This document shows, one piece after another, positions 34,500-44,642 of a stretch of 64,000 nucleotides of DNA (the stretch's first letter is position 1; every line of letters begins with the position of its first letter). The stretch covers positions 62,001-126,000 of the forward strand of contig JAJTTP010000017.1 in the NCBI GenBank assembly GCA_023313575.1, written 5' to 3'. Under the pieces are notes generated by a model. That model saw nothing but the letters and a program-made list of their open reading frames with translations, was not told where the DNA came from and did not search any database. The DNA comes from Eutypella sp. D-1. Its lineage: Eukaryota > Ascomycota > Sordariomycetes > Xylariales > Diatrypaceae. Both the position numbers and the translations under genes were made by a program.

Positions 34500-35507
34500 A
34501 TGGCGGCCCCTATCACGGATGCGAAGTACTATGTCGGGTATTCAAAGCTGGCGGATTTCATGTCCCGGAATCGAGACGCCGCCATCTTTCGCAGGTTCGG
34601 GCTATTGAATATGATGAACCTACTACGCCTACAAGCAGAGCTCCAGGACTTGGAACAGCAGCTAAAGGAGATCTGGAAGGAGGATCGAGAAGCTGTCAGT
34701 CCACGGAGGGATTTTGGGAAGGATTTCCGCACGATGCGACATCACATGGAAGCGGACTCGACACAATACGATATGGTGGAAGAGATCGGGTTGAAGCTGA
34801 GGGAGTACAGTACGCCGAACCATTCCTGTGCATTTGATAAGCATTGCGCCTCTGATAATCTTCCTTACCTGGTACACTTATAGATGAAGCGTTGGAGGAT
34901 GTCGTGCGATTAGAGAAATCTACACGGCCCTCAGTACCCGACCTTGAATTCCTCAGACAGTGGCTCGATCACGATGGCCAAGGGCATAAGTTCTTAGAAG
35001 GTATTGAGGCCAACACTTGGCACGGCGAAGATTATGCGGACTATGTGTGCATGAAGAACTCTACAAGAGACGGAGAAGACAGACTCAGCAAATTCATGAA
35101 TGGGAAGCTATTAGAAGCTTATCATGCCACTATTGGGCGCCATAGCAAGGTGTTTCCAAGACGGCCAGCCCGAGCCTCTAATGAAACTCGGTTACTAACG
35201 TCTTTTCCAGAATGAACAGAAAGTCCTAGACGGAACGATTCGCCGGTACCAGGAAGACAAGATTGGCAGGGTGGGCGACGGCATCGTCGCGGCCGTATCG
35301 GCAACTTTGCCAACCGCAGCGATCCTGGTCTTATACTTCGTACAGAACATGGTCCACAGGATTGGACTCGTGATTGTATTCACGGTTATCTTCTCGGCGG
35401 CACTAACTGTACTTACTGCAGCTAAGAGGATCGAGATCTTCTCCGCAACCGCGGCGTTCGCTGCGGTGGAGGTTGTCTATATTGGGAGTACAGCAGGTAG
35501 CCCCTGA
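34500..35507 (+). CDS. DUF6594 family membrane protein
   Basis: Three exons, 34500-34809, 34884-35149 and 35211-35507 (introns 74 and 61 bp), giving 290 residues. The N-terminal part matches the fungal DUF6594 layout: a helix with RRFGLLNMMNLLRLQAELQDL, a Glu/Lys-rich helix, IGLKLREYNEAL created by the first splice, then LEFLRQWLD and a conserved helical region. The C-terminus carries three hydrophobic segments, at about residues 217-236, 242-262 and 268-285. The family is common in Pezizomycotina, often in many copies and near NLR-like or heterokaryon-incompatibility genes. Its biochemical role is unknown. The three-helix membrane anchor and the head-to-head neighbour invite a link to membrane-based signalling or defence, which is inference only. 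The start at 34500 fits the family N-terminus; an in-frame upstream ATG at 34407 is less likely. Confidence 0.85.
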
Positions 35508-36223
35508 AGACGTAGGAGATCCGGTTCAGGAGAAGCCCAAAGCAAAGACTCCAGGTAGTGCAGTTCTGTGCGTGCGGCGGCGAGAACCTTGGAACTGTAA
35601 TTTGTATGAAGCTGCCAAGTCATCTACGTATTCACTGCCAGTGTGTCTATACGTGAAATGGAATTATTCGATTCAACTTGTAACTATCAACTCGTAAGTA
35701 TCATAGGAGATAGTTGTTGATGGGTAAGTAAATCCATGGATGAGTTCATGCGGTTAAGTGAAACCCTCGAGATTCTTGATATGCCTAGGTAGGGATTATT
35801 ATGTAATATTTAGCTTGGGTGCATATATCTAGTAGTTGCATAAGTACGTAGGTACCTACTCAGCAGCCACGCCACCCCATTAGCTCCTCCACCACTTTGT
35901 ACCTGCCTACCTCTACCTACAGATACCTACCTGGTAAGGTACAGGGAGCTAAGCTTCGTAACTTCACTGGCAGCCTTGCACTTGCACACCTGCCCGCCTA
36001 CCTACCTAGACCTACCTAGACCTGCATATACTCAGACTCCCATATACTCCCACCAAAAGAAACCCCTAACAACAACGCCTGTTTGCCCGTTTGCCTGCCC
36101 AGTCGACTCCCACGCCGTCGGTCCATTTGTTCAACTCTCTCATTCCAACCTCGCATACACACTCAGACCGAAGACACACGAAGGAAGGATCGGCCTCCTC
36201 TAACTATAGAAAATAATAGAAAA
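35508..36223. promoter_or_regulatory. Spacer and promoter upstream of proteasome alpha-4
   Basis: Holds CCTACCTAG-type repeats at about 35850-36030 followed by a C/A-rich leader up to the ATG. No gene recognised. Confidence 0.5.
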
Positions 36224-37000
36224 ATGGCGTCAGGCTACGACAGAGCTCTTTCTGGTGAGTTTATAGCTTTACAAGTGCCGTGGTGACCCCTAATGACCCC
36301 TAATTTACATGCACATCTTGCTCATTATTGATTAATTAACTAACTAACTAACCCTTGTAGTCTTCAGGTTCGTCGCGAGCATCGCCCACTCCCCCCCCCA
36401 CTACGTACATCTGTAGGTGCGCGCGGGGCTCTAACGCCGTTATTATAGTCCGGACGGGCACGTCTTCCAGGTCGAATATGCCGGCGAGGCAGTGAAGCGA
36501 GGTACGTAGTCCTGCCCACCCCCTCGATTTCGCAGCTCGCAGCCTTCTGCTTCTAAGAAAACGAGTCTAACGTGCCGATCTCTTCTAAGGGACCTGCGCC
36601 GTTGGCGTCAAGGGCAAGGACATCGTCGTCCTGGGATGCGAGAAGCGGTCGGCTATGAAGCTGCAGGACACCCGAATCACCCCCTCCAAGATCGGCTTAA
36701 TCGACACGCATGTGTGTCTGGCCTTCGCCGGCCTGAACGCCGACGCCCGCATCCTCGTCGACAAGGCCCGTCTCGAGGCCCAGTCCCACCGTCTGACCGT
36801 CGAGGACCCCGTGTCCATCGAATACATCACCAAATATGTCGCCGGCGTCCAGCAGCGGTATACACAGAGCGGTGGTGTCCGCCCCTTCGGCATCAGCACG
36901 ATGATCGTCGGCTTCGATAAGGGAAGCAAGGTTCCGAGATTGTACCAGACCGAGCCGAGTGGCATCTACTCCGCATGGTAAGCCCGCGCTAGAGCAAAAG

Positions 37001-37032
<32 letters not shown>

Positions 37033-37379
37033 TTCTAACAACCCGCCTCAGGAAAGCCAACGCCATCGGCCGTTCTAGCAAGACGGTCCGCGAGTTCCTG
37101 GAGCGCAACTACAAGGAGGACATGGACCGCGAGGCGACCATCCGACTCGCCGTGAAGTCGCTGCTAGAGGTCGTGCAGACGGGGGCCAAGAACATCGAGA
37201 TCGCCATCATGGCGCCGGGTAAGGCCCTCGAGATGCTGCCCGTCGAGGACATCGAGGGCTACGTCAAGAACATCGAGCAGGAGAAGCAGGAGGAGGCCGC
37301 GAAGAAGAAGACGGGTCGGACGCCCGGCACCGGCAGCGCCGCTATCCTTACGAGGGAGCGCGAGGGAGGCTCGGACTAG
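36224..37379 (+). CDS. PRE6: 20S proteasome subunit alpha-4 (PSMA7/Pre6)
   Basis: Five exons, 36224-36254, 36361-36367, 36449-36501, 36590-36977 and 37052-37379, giving 268 residues. It is one of the seven alpha-ring subunits that gate the 20S core. The conserved opening [25 protein letters not shown] only appears when a 7-nt exon (TCTTCAG) joins exon 1 to exon 3: TCT-G/TC-TTC-AG/T-CCG. Further family blocks are [65 protein letters not shown] and [21 protein letters not shown]. The C-terminal tail is Lys/Glu-rich. The [11 protein letters not shown] and EYITKY text separates alpha-4 from the other alpha subunits. All introns are GT-AG. Confidence 0.95.
37001..37031. repeat. GA-rich microsatellite in the last PRE6 intron
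   Basis: About 31 bp of GAGA with one AAA interruption, directly before the branch-site region (TTCTAAC) of the intron. Confidence 0.9.
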
Positions 37380-37941
37380 GGGGCATGTCGTAGACATACA
37401 TTGATTGGGACGGGGTCCGGTTCTTCTTTTTTTATGATCAAGAAAGACATGAATGCATGAATGGGAAGGGGGAAAAAGGACACGGTTAGCTCTTGACAGT
37501 TGCAGCAGCGCGTATGAACTCGAGCATCCTTCGGAACACGCACACTATTGAAACGTCGTCTAGCCCATAAACGTGATCGAATAAATAAATAAAATAAACA
37601 AATGCAGGTATTCGCATCCGACTGCTTGCTTTTTTCTTTCTTTATCTAGTCAGGTATCTCATCTCGTAGGTCTCTATAAATGTTGGTATCATGTAACAAA
37701 TGTGGAAAAGGGGCGTTTGCTTGCTCGCTTTGAAGAAACGAGACGTCATCGTCCTACTACCACCCCCTTTTTCTTTTCCTTCTTGGTCTACCCAGGCCGT
37801 TCCTAGGTACTCAGTAGGCATCATGCCTTCGCCCTGCCCCTCTAGTACGTCCCCTCGATTCTCCGCAGGCAAAAGGGGGGAAGCATTACCAACTCCCACC
37901 ACCACCGCCCCTAACAAAAAAACCCAGAACCCCTTCCGTGT
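37380..37941. other. Spacer between convergent PRE6 and HOT13-like gene
   Basis: Converging 3' ends. An AT-rich stretch with AATAAATAAA-like elements at about 37580-37600 may serve polyadenylation. No gene seen. Confidence 0.5.
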
Positions 37942-38589
37942 TCATCCCAACTTATCTGCTTCAGGCGTAGGATCAAAAATAGTCCGACGCTGATCATCTT
38001 TCACGCGTTCATCCTTAATCATGCGATTATTAACACGAACGTCGTCGCTCTCGACGGTGAGCGCGGGCTTGGGGATCGCAGCCTCGAGGACGAAGTGGTT
38101 GTCGCAGTGCGGGCAGTACTCGTCGGCCTCCTCGAACTCCTGCGCGTCCTTGCGGAAACACTTGCGGCACTTCTTGCACGCGAACGTCATCTCGAAGGTT
38201 CGTAGCAGCTCGTGCGATTCCTGCTCTTGGTGGCACTCTGCGCAGTCGAACCATTTCCGGCCTGTTTTATGAGTTGGCGCCGCGCGACGACTCCTCTCCC
38301 GGTCAGTCTCATCTACCCTTTCCTTCGGTTGGGGGGGGGGGGGGGGGGTGGCGGCACGGCATGGGACGGAGTGGGACAGGGACGTGGGAAAAGGAAGAGA
38401 GGGAGGAAGGAAAGGACTTACAGCATGGTGACCGGATCGCGACTTGAGCGTTGAGGATGTGCTTGCTGTAAGAACCCCGTCGTTAGCTCACCACGGCTTC
38501 CAAGACGGCATCCATCGGGATTATCTCCGGGGCCGTCGCCATATGAAAGCGACCGAGATATATGAATTTCTCAAGTTCACTCACCACAT
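37942..38589 (-). CDS. HOT13: CHY-type zinc finger protein, Hot13-like
   Basis: Three coding exons on the minus strand, 38589-38585 (only ATGTG), 38465-38422 and 38261-37942, giving 122 residues. Joining them yields MCKHILNAQVAIRSPCCRKW, then FDCAECH and the paired Cys motifs CKKCRKCFRK and YCPHCDNHF, the zinc-ligand pattern of the CHY family. Yeast Hot13 (116 residues) lies in the mitochondrial intermembrane space and keeps the oxidoreductase Mia40 free of zinc, helping import of small Tim proteins. The size and the single CHY domain without a following RING domain point to Hot13 rather than Pirh2/RCHY1. The C-terminal 30 residues are charged and end in RRTIFDPTPEADKLG. The tiny first coding exon is inferred from a perfect donor (GTGAGT) and restored phase. 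The mitochondrial role is taken from yeast. Confidence 0.85.
38331..38348. repeat. G18 homopolymer in a HOT13-like intron
   Basis: Eighteen uninterrupted G on the + strand, read as C18 in the pre-mRNA of the HOT13-like gene, within the 160-bp second intron. Confidence 0.95.
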
Positions 38590-39874
38590 GTTGACGACGT
38601 CAGCGAAGACAACCACTCAGTCTCGGTCCTAGTCAAATAGAGTATCGGTCGTGATCCCGTGATCCTCTCCGGTCACAGCTGATATACCTGCGGACACCCG
38701 AAAAGCCTCTCTCTTAATTGAGATTATACGTCTTTATCGTCACGGAAGTCGTCGTTATCGCTATCGTACGGGGTGTAACTTTTTGGTGTTATGGACGAGA
38801 TGCGAGTTACATTTCTTGCACGTATTGTATTATTAAGTATTTTACCTGGAGCTTTCGGACTTAGTGGGTTATTTAGAGGATGCTCCATACATACCTATGT
38901 AGGTACATATAGTGGGATGGAGAAGGTACACTATTAGCGCGGGCCGAGGGCGCGTTAAGCGGTCTACGCGGGTAAGCCTCCTAAGAAGCCAATCAGAGCG
39001 TCACATGCAACTTGTTAATGATCCAACACGGGATGCTTACTTACCAGTATAAAGTACCTCCTAAGATACCTAGGGGTAGGTAGTAATGTAATAAAGGGGC
39101 TCAGGGGGCAAAATAATGACTGACTACTCCTACATAGAAGGCAATTGCTTCATAAATTCAACATAACTCGCAGCAATAATAACTAGGCCACGTTCATCCT
39201 AGGATTATACAAGCTATGGTTGTTGAGCTACAAGCGGCCCTCATCTTTGGCTTAACGCAGTTGTCTCGAGGCCTCTTCTATTCTAAAGTGGCAAGGGGAT
39301 CGAGAAGGTCCCGCGCCTTATCTTGCCTGGTTAATATTGAAGCTTATATCCTTTATGATAAGCTTCAAGTGCTGTCGAAAAAGTCACTGGGCTTATGGGG
39401 GTACTTAGTCTCCACCTGGGCAGGAGCATTGTGAGAACATTTCCCCAATCAGTTGGGTGGAGGCGAACGATTTCACTGCGGCTGTCAGAAGTTTAAAATA
39501 TTTTGAAGGTCAGGGGTGCATGTGCATCGATTCTTTCCCATAAGCAGCCTTCACCAAAGACACTAAATGCCATACGCGAGAACCTCCATACACGTTGGCT
39601 TGAATATTTGTTATTTTCCTAAAGCAACTCCTAATATCTAAAACTGGCTTGGGCACCCATCCAGATCATGAAAGCAGGATAAGAGAATACCGGAGCGAAA
39701 TCGATGTGCGTATTATGGGCGGACAGCTCGTTCTGTAATAATTATCGCGCGTGTCTGCTCGAATTATGTATGTATTGCCGTGTCGTAAACTGCTCGTGTG
39801 CACGTAAAGTCATCGCCAATCTCTATACTGCCAAGTCCGATAACTCCGCGCAAATGACAACGCCGTCTGCATCT

Positions 39875-39891
39875 CCCCCCCCCCCCCCCCC
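39875..39891. repeat. C17 homopolymer
   Basis: Seventeen C in a row, 39 bp downstream of the stop codon of the candidate microprotein on the minus strand. Confidence 0.95.
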
Positions 39892-39929
39892 TCTTCCCTT
39901 TGCTATCCAGGATCCCATACCCCTATCAT

Positions 39930-40061
39930 TCAGTGGGATTTGAAGCAGTTGAACTTGCCGAAGCTGAACCGCCATGGCCCGCGGTGCACCCCGTGGCGAC
40001 TAACGTGGAGGTTCGTACCGAAGTGGCGGCCGCCGACGTTCTTGGAGTAGAAGAAAGGCAT
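39930..40061 (-). CDS. Candidate 43-residue basic microprotein
   Basis: Short complete frame on the minus strand beginning MPFFYSKNVGGRHFG and ending FGKFNCFKSH. It is rich in Gly, His, Arg and Phe with few acidic residues, and locally GC-rich against an AT-richer background. The alternation of aromatic, basic and glycine residues (NLHVSRHGVHRGPWRFSFG) recalls small DUF4236-like beta-strand proteins, but no family was recognised. It is isolated: no neighbouring exon with a matching splice site was found. Conservation in related fungi would decide whether it is a gene. Confidence 0.35.
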   Translation of the reverse strand: MPFFYSKNVGGRHFGTNLHVSRHGVHRGPWRFSFGKFNCFKSH

Positions 40062-42152
40062 ATCGCGTGCGAAAAAATGTGTGTGACTTCTAGAGATATA
40101 TTTGCGAGTTATTTCTCGGTGTGTTTTCTTGTAGCGTTCAGTGGCTCTAAAATGATCAAGACATGATGAGTTAGTAAGTAAGTCGATGGAATACTCGGAA
40201 TGTGTACGCCGAGTTGAATGGTTGAAGGATGTTGACTGACCAAATGTCGCGAGAGAATCGCGGGAAGTTAAGCTGGTGTTTATTATGTGTTGGGTTTTTG
40301 GTGGATCTTAAGAACGAAAGTCTTCCTGAGTGTGAGGTCTGGTATTAAGGAAAAGGTATTTTAGGTTGTGTCGCAGAGGTGACCGGGCCTTGGAAACCCA
40401 GAGCCAAGGAAAGATGGTATCACGTTGGTCGGTAGTTACGTCGATCGCCGTCGATACGAATGATTGATGCCAAGTTGCCAAGCTCACACACCTTGATACC
40501 TACATACATAGCTTGAGAGGTTGAGAGGCAAAGAGGCAGCCCAAATGCTTCATACAGCCTATGACGTATGCTAGCGCCCTAAGCTGCTAACTTGACGAGC
40601 TAAATTGCCAATTGTCTAACCGCCAAGTGCCTTAAAACTGCTTGAATGCCTTGAATCCCTACGTAGTAGGCCCCGTTAATCGCAAATGTTGTGGCGCAGA
40701 AATGCCACATACGCAGGCCCAGCCCGGGAAGTCCCGTCCAATCAACCTCCACCACAAGAGCTTAGCCACTTCATCTGCGCCACGATATGTGAACATGTTA
40801 CAACCCCTGACTTTCCTCCATCTCTTACTATGTATATCAAGACCTATCCCTTCCAGCCACGACACCGTGGCGGTGATGATACGTGGCGATACTACGTGAT
40901 GATACACATGGGCATGAATTGAGTTATCGAAACATAAAATACACACTCTCTCTCTTAGGGCATGTATTCCACATGGCCGTGCGAACAGAAATCCCAGCCG
41001 CGATTTCACAAGTACCTAGTTATCAAAATAACTACGTGCGTGAGTCCCTATTAATACTGAATCACCACGAAGCACATTGGTGCCCCGAACGAGGTCCCGC
41101 GTAAGGAGTCAGTGTCGGCCATGTCCTCTGTCAACCTTCCCCTACGTCCCTCCACAATCAACCGGCGCAGGAACGTGCAGAGCCAAGCTTCAGCAATAGA
41201 GCACAGACTTTCAGGTACGTCGGACGCAGCCAAGACCTGCGTGTCTCATACCGCAGCAATCTGGGCAAGCACCTTGTTCCTGACCTCCCTTGCCTACCTC
41301 GTATCTATTTTTCTAACCACGTGCGCCGAGGACTCGTGGTGGATGGAAGGGAAGGGAGGGGCGGTTTTCAGAATGGCTGGCGATGCATTGTCCCATTGCC
41401 CCCCCCCCCTCTTCCCATCCCTTCTCCTCCCTTTCGTATACGGTAGATGGCATTCGTGGAAATAACCACTACTGGCTGAACGGCGGACATTGCCTCTGCC
41501 TGCCTGCCTACCGGGAATCCGACGAGCAATTCGCAGTGGATTCCCGCTGTCTCAGGTAGCCACCTGACCTACCTACCTGTCTGCGTGAACAGCAAAAGTT
41601 ACACCCCCCAATTTGGCCACCGCGGCCTCCCATTTCCCGTGATACATGCCATACATACATACATACCTATATTTGTACAGCCCCCTTCGGAGCTCCACGC
41701 CAGCTGCCGTCCAAGGGTCCCGCCTAGCTGCAGAGCTGCAGGGCATATAGCCGGGGGGCGGGCCCCGCCAGTTGATTATTCGCTCTGTTTCTGCCGGCTC
41801 AAAGCGTTCCTTTCTCCCCTCCCATCTATCGGCGCCAGGGGGGGGGGGGGGGTCAGGAACTCAATAAAACACCGCGTATGCTTCTGTTCCCCCCCTCTCT
41901 TTCCGAGACAAGTTCTGCACAAGAACAGTGACCGATGGGCGGTGGGGGCCTCGAGGCGAAGGCATGGGAATCAGGCGGAACTTTTTTTTTGTATGGCTGG
42001 GCCTGCTGGCGTGGTCGCATCGGTTTAATTTGCGCGTGCGGTGGCCTGTGACCACCCGACCTGCATGACGGGACTTGGCTAAAGAGACAAGCTTTGCGGC
42101 GATCTGCACTTACCGTCGCATCCCTGCCGCTGCCGAACCTCGTACGCCCTGT

Positions 42153-42211
42153 CCTGCCCTGCCCTGCCCTGCCCTGCCCTGCCCTGCCCTGCCCTGCCCT
42201 GCCCTGCCCTG
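42153..42211. repeat. (CCCTG)n tandem array, about 12 units
   Basis: Near-perfect pentanucleotide array of 59 bp followed directly by CGCA tetranucleotide repeats to about 42230. Confidence 0.95.
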
Positions 42212-43023
42212 TACGCACGCACGCACGCACGTACATACGTGTGCGTACGTACGTATATAGTACAGCGTAGTACTTACCATGGTATGTATGTATATAGGGG
42301 GGCGGGGTGGGATTTATTGCGAGATTTAATATAGGAAGGTCTCTCGGGTTCCATCGCAGGGCGAATCTCAACTCTTCGGCATCTCCCCACGATGCGACGG
42401 TCTTCTAGAATTATGTCATGGAAACTCGTCTCGGGGCTGTAAGCCCCCCCCCCCCCTGATGGAAATAGGAGCGGGAGAGGATGCCTGCGGTAGAAAGATG
42501 CTTTCTTCGGACCATGGAGGACGAAGCCGGCGGTTTCCCGTTTTGCGTCGCCGGCATACATGTATCCTGCAGATGTGGAGTGATCTCGACGACGCTTTCG
42601 TGTGGCGATTTAACTAGCGTTACAATGGAATGGGAAATCAGATATATCAAGTTTTTCTTTTTCTTTTTCTTTTATTCTTTAATCTCCAGGTTCGGGCCGG
42701 ATGCAGCGCGCACCGCATGTCCAGTAACGTTTCCCTGAATACACATGTACAAGTGATGACATACGCACATTACCATGAAGAAAAGCACGGGGCGGTGATA
42801 TAAACAGGAAACTTGTAGTATGGTGCTAGATGCAGTTACAACCTTACACAGATCTTCGGAGCAATATTGCAAAGTACACAACGTGGAGCCTGGGGTAAAA
42901 CACCTCAAAACTCCCGCGCATGATCAAGAGACATCGTGGGAGAGAAACCCCGCGATTCCGCAAAAGGACACATGAGCACCCTTGCGCGTCACATTTGCAC
43001 TGCTGCTGGGTTACCGTGACGTT

Positions 43024-44642
43024 TCAACCGGATTTGGCTTTGGAGGCTGAGCGCAGCGCCGCCTTGAATGCCTCCACGAACGAGACGCAGTCCTCGAAGG
43101 TATTATATAGGGGCGCCGGGGCAACCCGGATCACGTCCGGCTTTCTCTCGTCGACGATGACACCGCGCTCGGTGAGCTCCTCCATCACCGTCTCTAGAAG
43201 CCCGTCTACAAGTAGGAGGCTCAACTGAGCGCCGCGCTGCTCGGGGTCCCTGGGCGTGATGATCTTGAAGAGGGCCTTCGTTGCCTCCGGCAGCGCCTCG
43301 AGGGCCGATTCCAGGAAAGCGGTTAGCTTCTTGGACTTCTCCCGCAGCACCGGCATGCCGCCCGCCAGCTCGAAGACTTCCAGGGACGCGCTCAGGCTCG
43401 TGATGTCGAGCGCGCTGGGGTTGCTCAGCTGGAAACCGGCTGCGCCCGGCACAGGGTGGAACTTGTTTTCCATCTTGAACCGCGTTGCCTTATCGTTGCC
43501 CCACCAGCCCGAGAGGCGGTTTCCATACCCGCGTTCCGGCTCCTCGTCAGTGATCGTCGTAGTCACCAGGCTGTTGCGCTTGTTGATGAACATAGCCCCT
43601 ATGCATCCCGGGCCGGAGTTGACGTATTTGTACGTGCACCAGGCGGCCGCATCTACATCCCAGGCATGGAGGGACAGGGGGACATTGCCAACTGCGTGAG
43701 CTAGGTCCCAAATCACGAAGATACCATGACTCCGGGCGAAGGCAGTAATGGTCGGGATGTCGAAAAGCTGTCCGGTGTAGTACTGTATTCCGGGGAGTAA
43801 CAACACTGCCGTGTCGGGTGCATGTTTCAAGATGACAGACTGGATATCATTGGTGCTTAATATCGGGTCATCTGAGGATGGTGCCTCTATGGTCACCATG
43901 GAGGTCTTTGGAGAGAGGCCATGATGATAAATTTGGCTCAGCACGGCGAACTGAGACCAGGTTAACTATTAGTCAGCCCTAGTTCCATCTGTAGTGTAGC
44001 ATCACAAAAGGGAAACCGGAGGTGACTGACGTGATCGCTCGGAAATGCCTTGGCCTCGAGGATGATCTTGTGCCGTCCATTGATATTCGGACGATAAAAT
44101 GCAGTCATCAGGAGGTGCAGATTTGCCGTCAGTGTTTGCTGGACGGCTACTTCCGATTCGTCGGCTCCAACCAGCGGAGCCAGTGATTTAGCAGCCTTCG
44201 CGTCGGCATTGAGCCATGTAGGCAAGGGGGAGTCCTCCAACGGTTTGAAATGGCCCTGGACCCCTTGAGTACCCCACGTGTCGAGGTACTGCTTGATGCG
44301 GGTAGCCGTCCGCTTGGGCTGCAAGCCTAGGGAGTTGCCGCACAAGTATGTGCATGGCGACCTCTGATCTTCACCAGCATCCGGGGTTTCCTCGTCTAGA
44401 TGAGAGCCGCTCATGAGTAAGTATATACGTGATTGTGCATGTGCCACATACGTGCGCACACATGCGTGACGAGTAAATGTAAACCTAAACTTACCGTTAC
44501 GAGGCAGCGTTTTACGCTTCACGTCCGCTTTAGTCGGTATACGGAACTCGTCCCGGACCGCCCGTATGCGATCCTCAGCGTCTAAAGCCTGAGCCCGACT
44601 TCGTAGATCTGAGAAGGCCGCCTGGTTCTCTGATACGCCCAT
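43024..44642 (-). CDS. BNA5: Kynureninase (L-kynurenine hydrolase)
   Basis: PLP enzyme cleaving kynurenine or 3-hydroxykynurenine to (3-hydroxy)anthranilate plus alanine, in the route from tryptophan to NAD. Three exons on the minus strand, 44642-44495, 44395-44031 and 43950-43024, give 479 residues. Family blocks seen: YLCGNSLGLQPKRT, WGTQGVQGHF, VAVQQTLTANLHLLM, KIILEAKAFPSDH, LLLPGIQYYTGQ, WDLAHAVGNVPLSLHAWDVDAA, and the cofactor lysine in WCTYKYVNSGPGCIGAMF. RLSGWWGN follows, and the C-terminal small domain ends VIRVAPAPLYNTFEDC. Splices at 44494 (GTAAGT) and 44030 (GTCAGT) are in phase. The catalytic-loop residue after PSDH is Phe where Tyr is usual in this family. Length is normal. Fungi may carry two paralogues, and which one this is cannot be told here. 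Confidence 0.95.

Larger units (their letters stand above)
38590..43023. other. 4.4-kb gene-poor spacer with homopolymer G/C tracts
   Basis: Upstream of the HOT13-like gene and downstream of kynureninase. It holds long C or G runs (C17 at 39875, C11 at 41399, G15 at 41838, C13 at 42444), a CCCTG pentanucleotide array and one candidate microprotein frame. Nothing else coding is recognised. Confidence 0.55.

Noticed and set aside
41585..42371. Overlapping frames around the CCCTG array (+ and - strands)
   Set aside because: Their apparent coding length comes from pentanucleotide and homopolymer repeats lacking stop codons.
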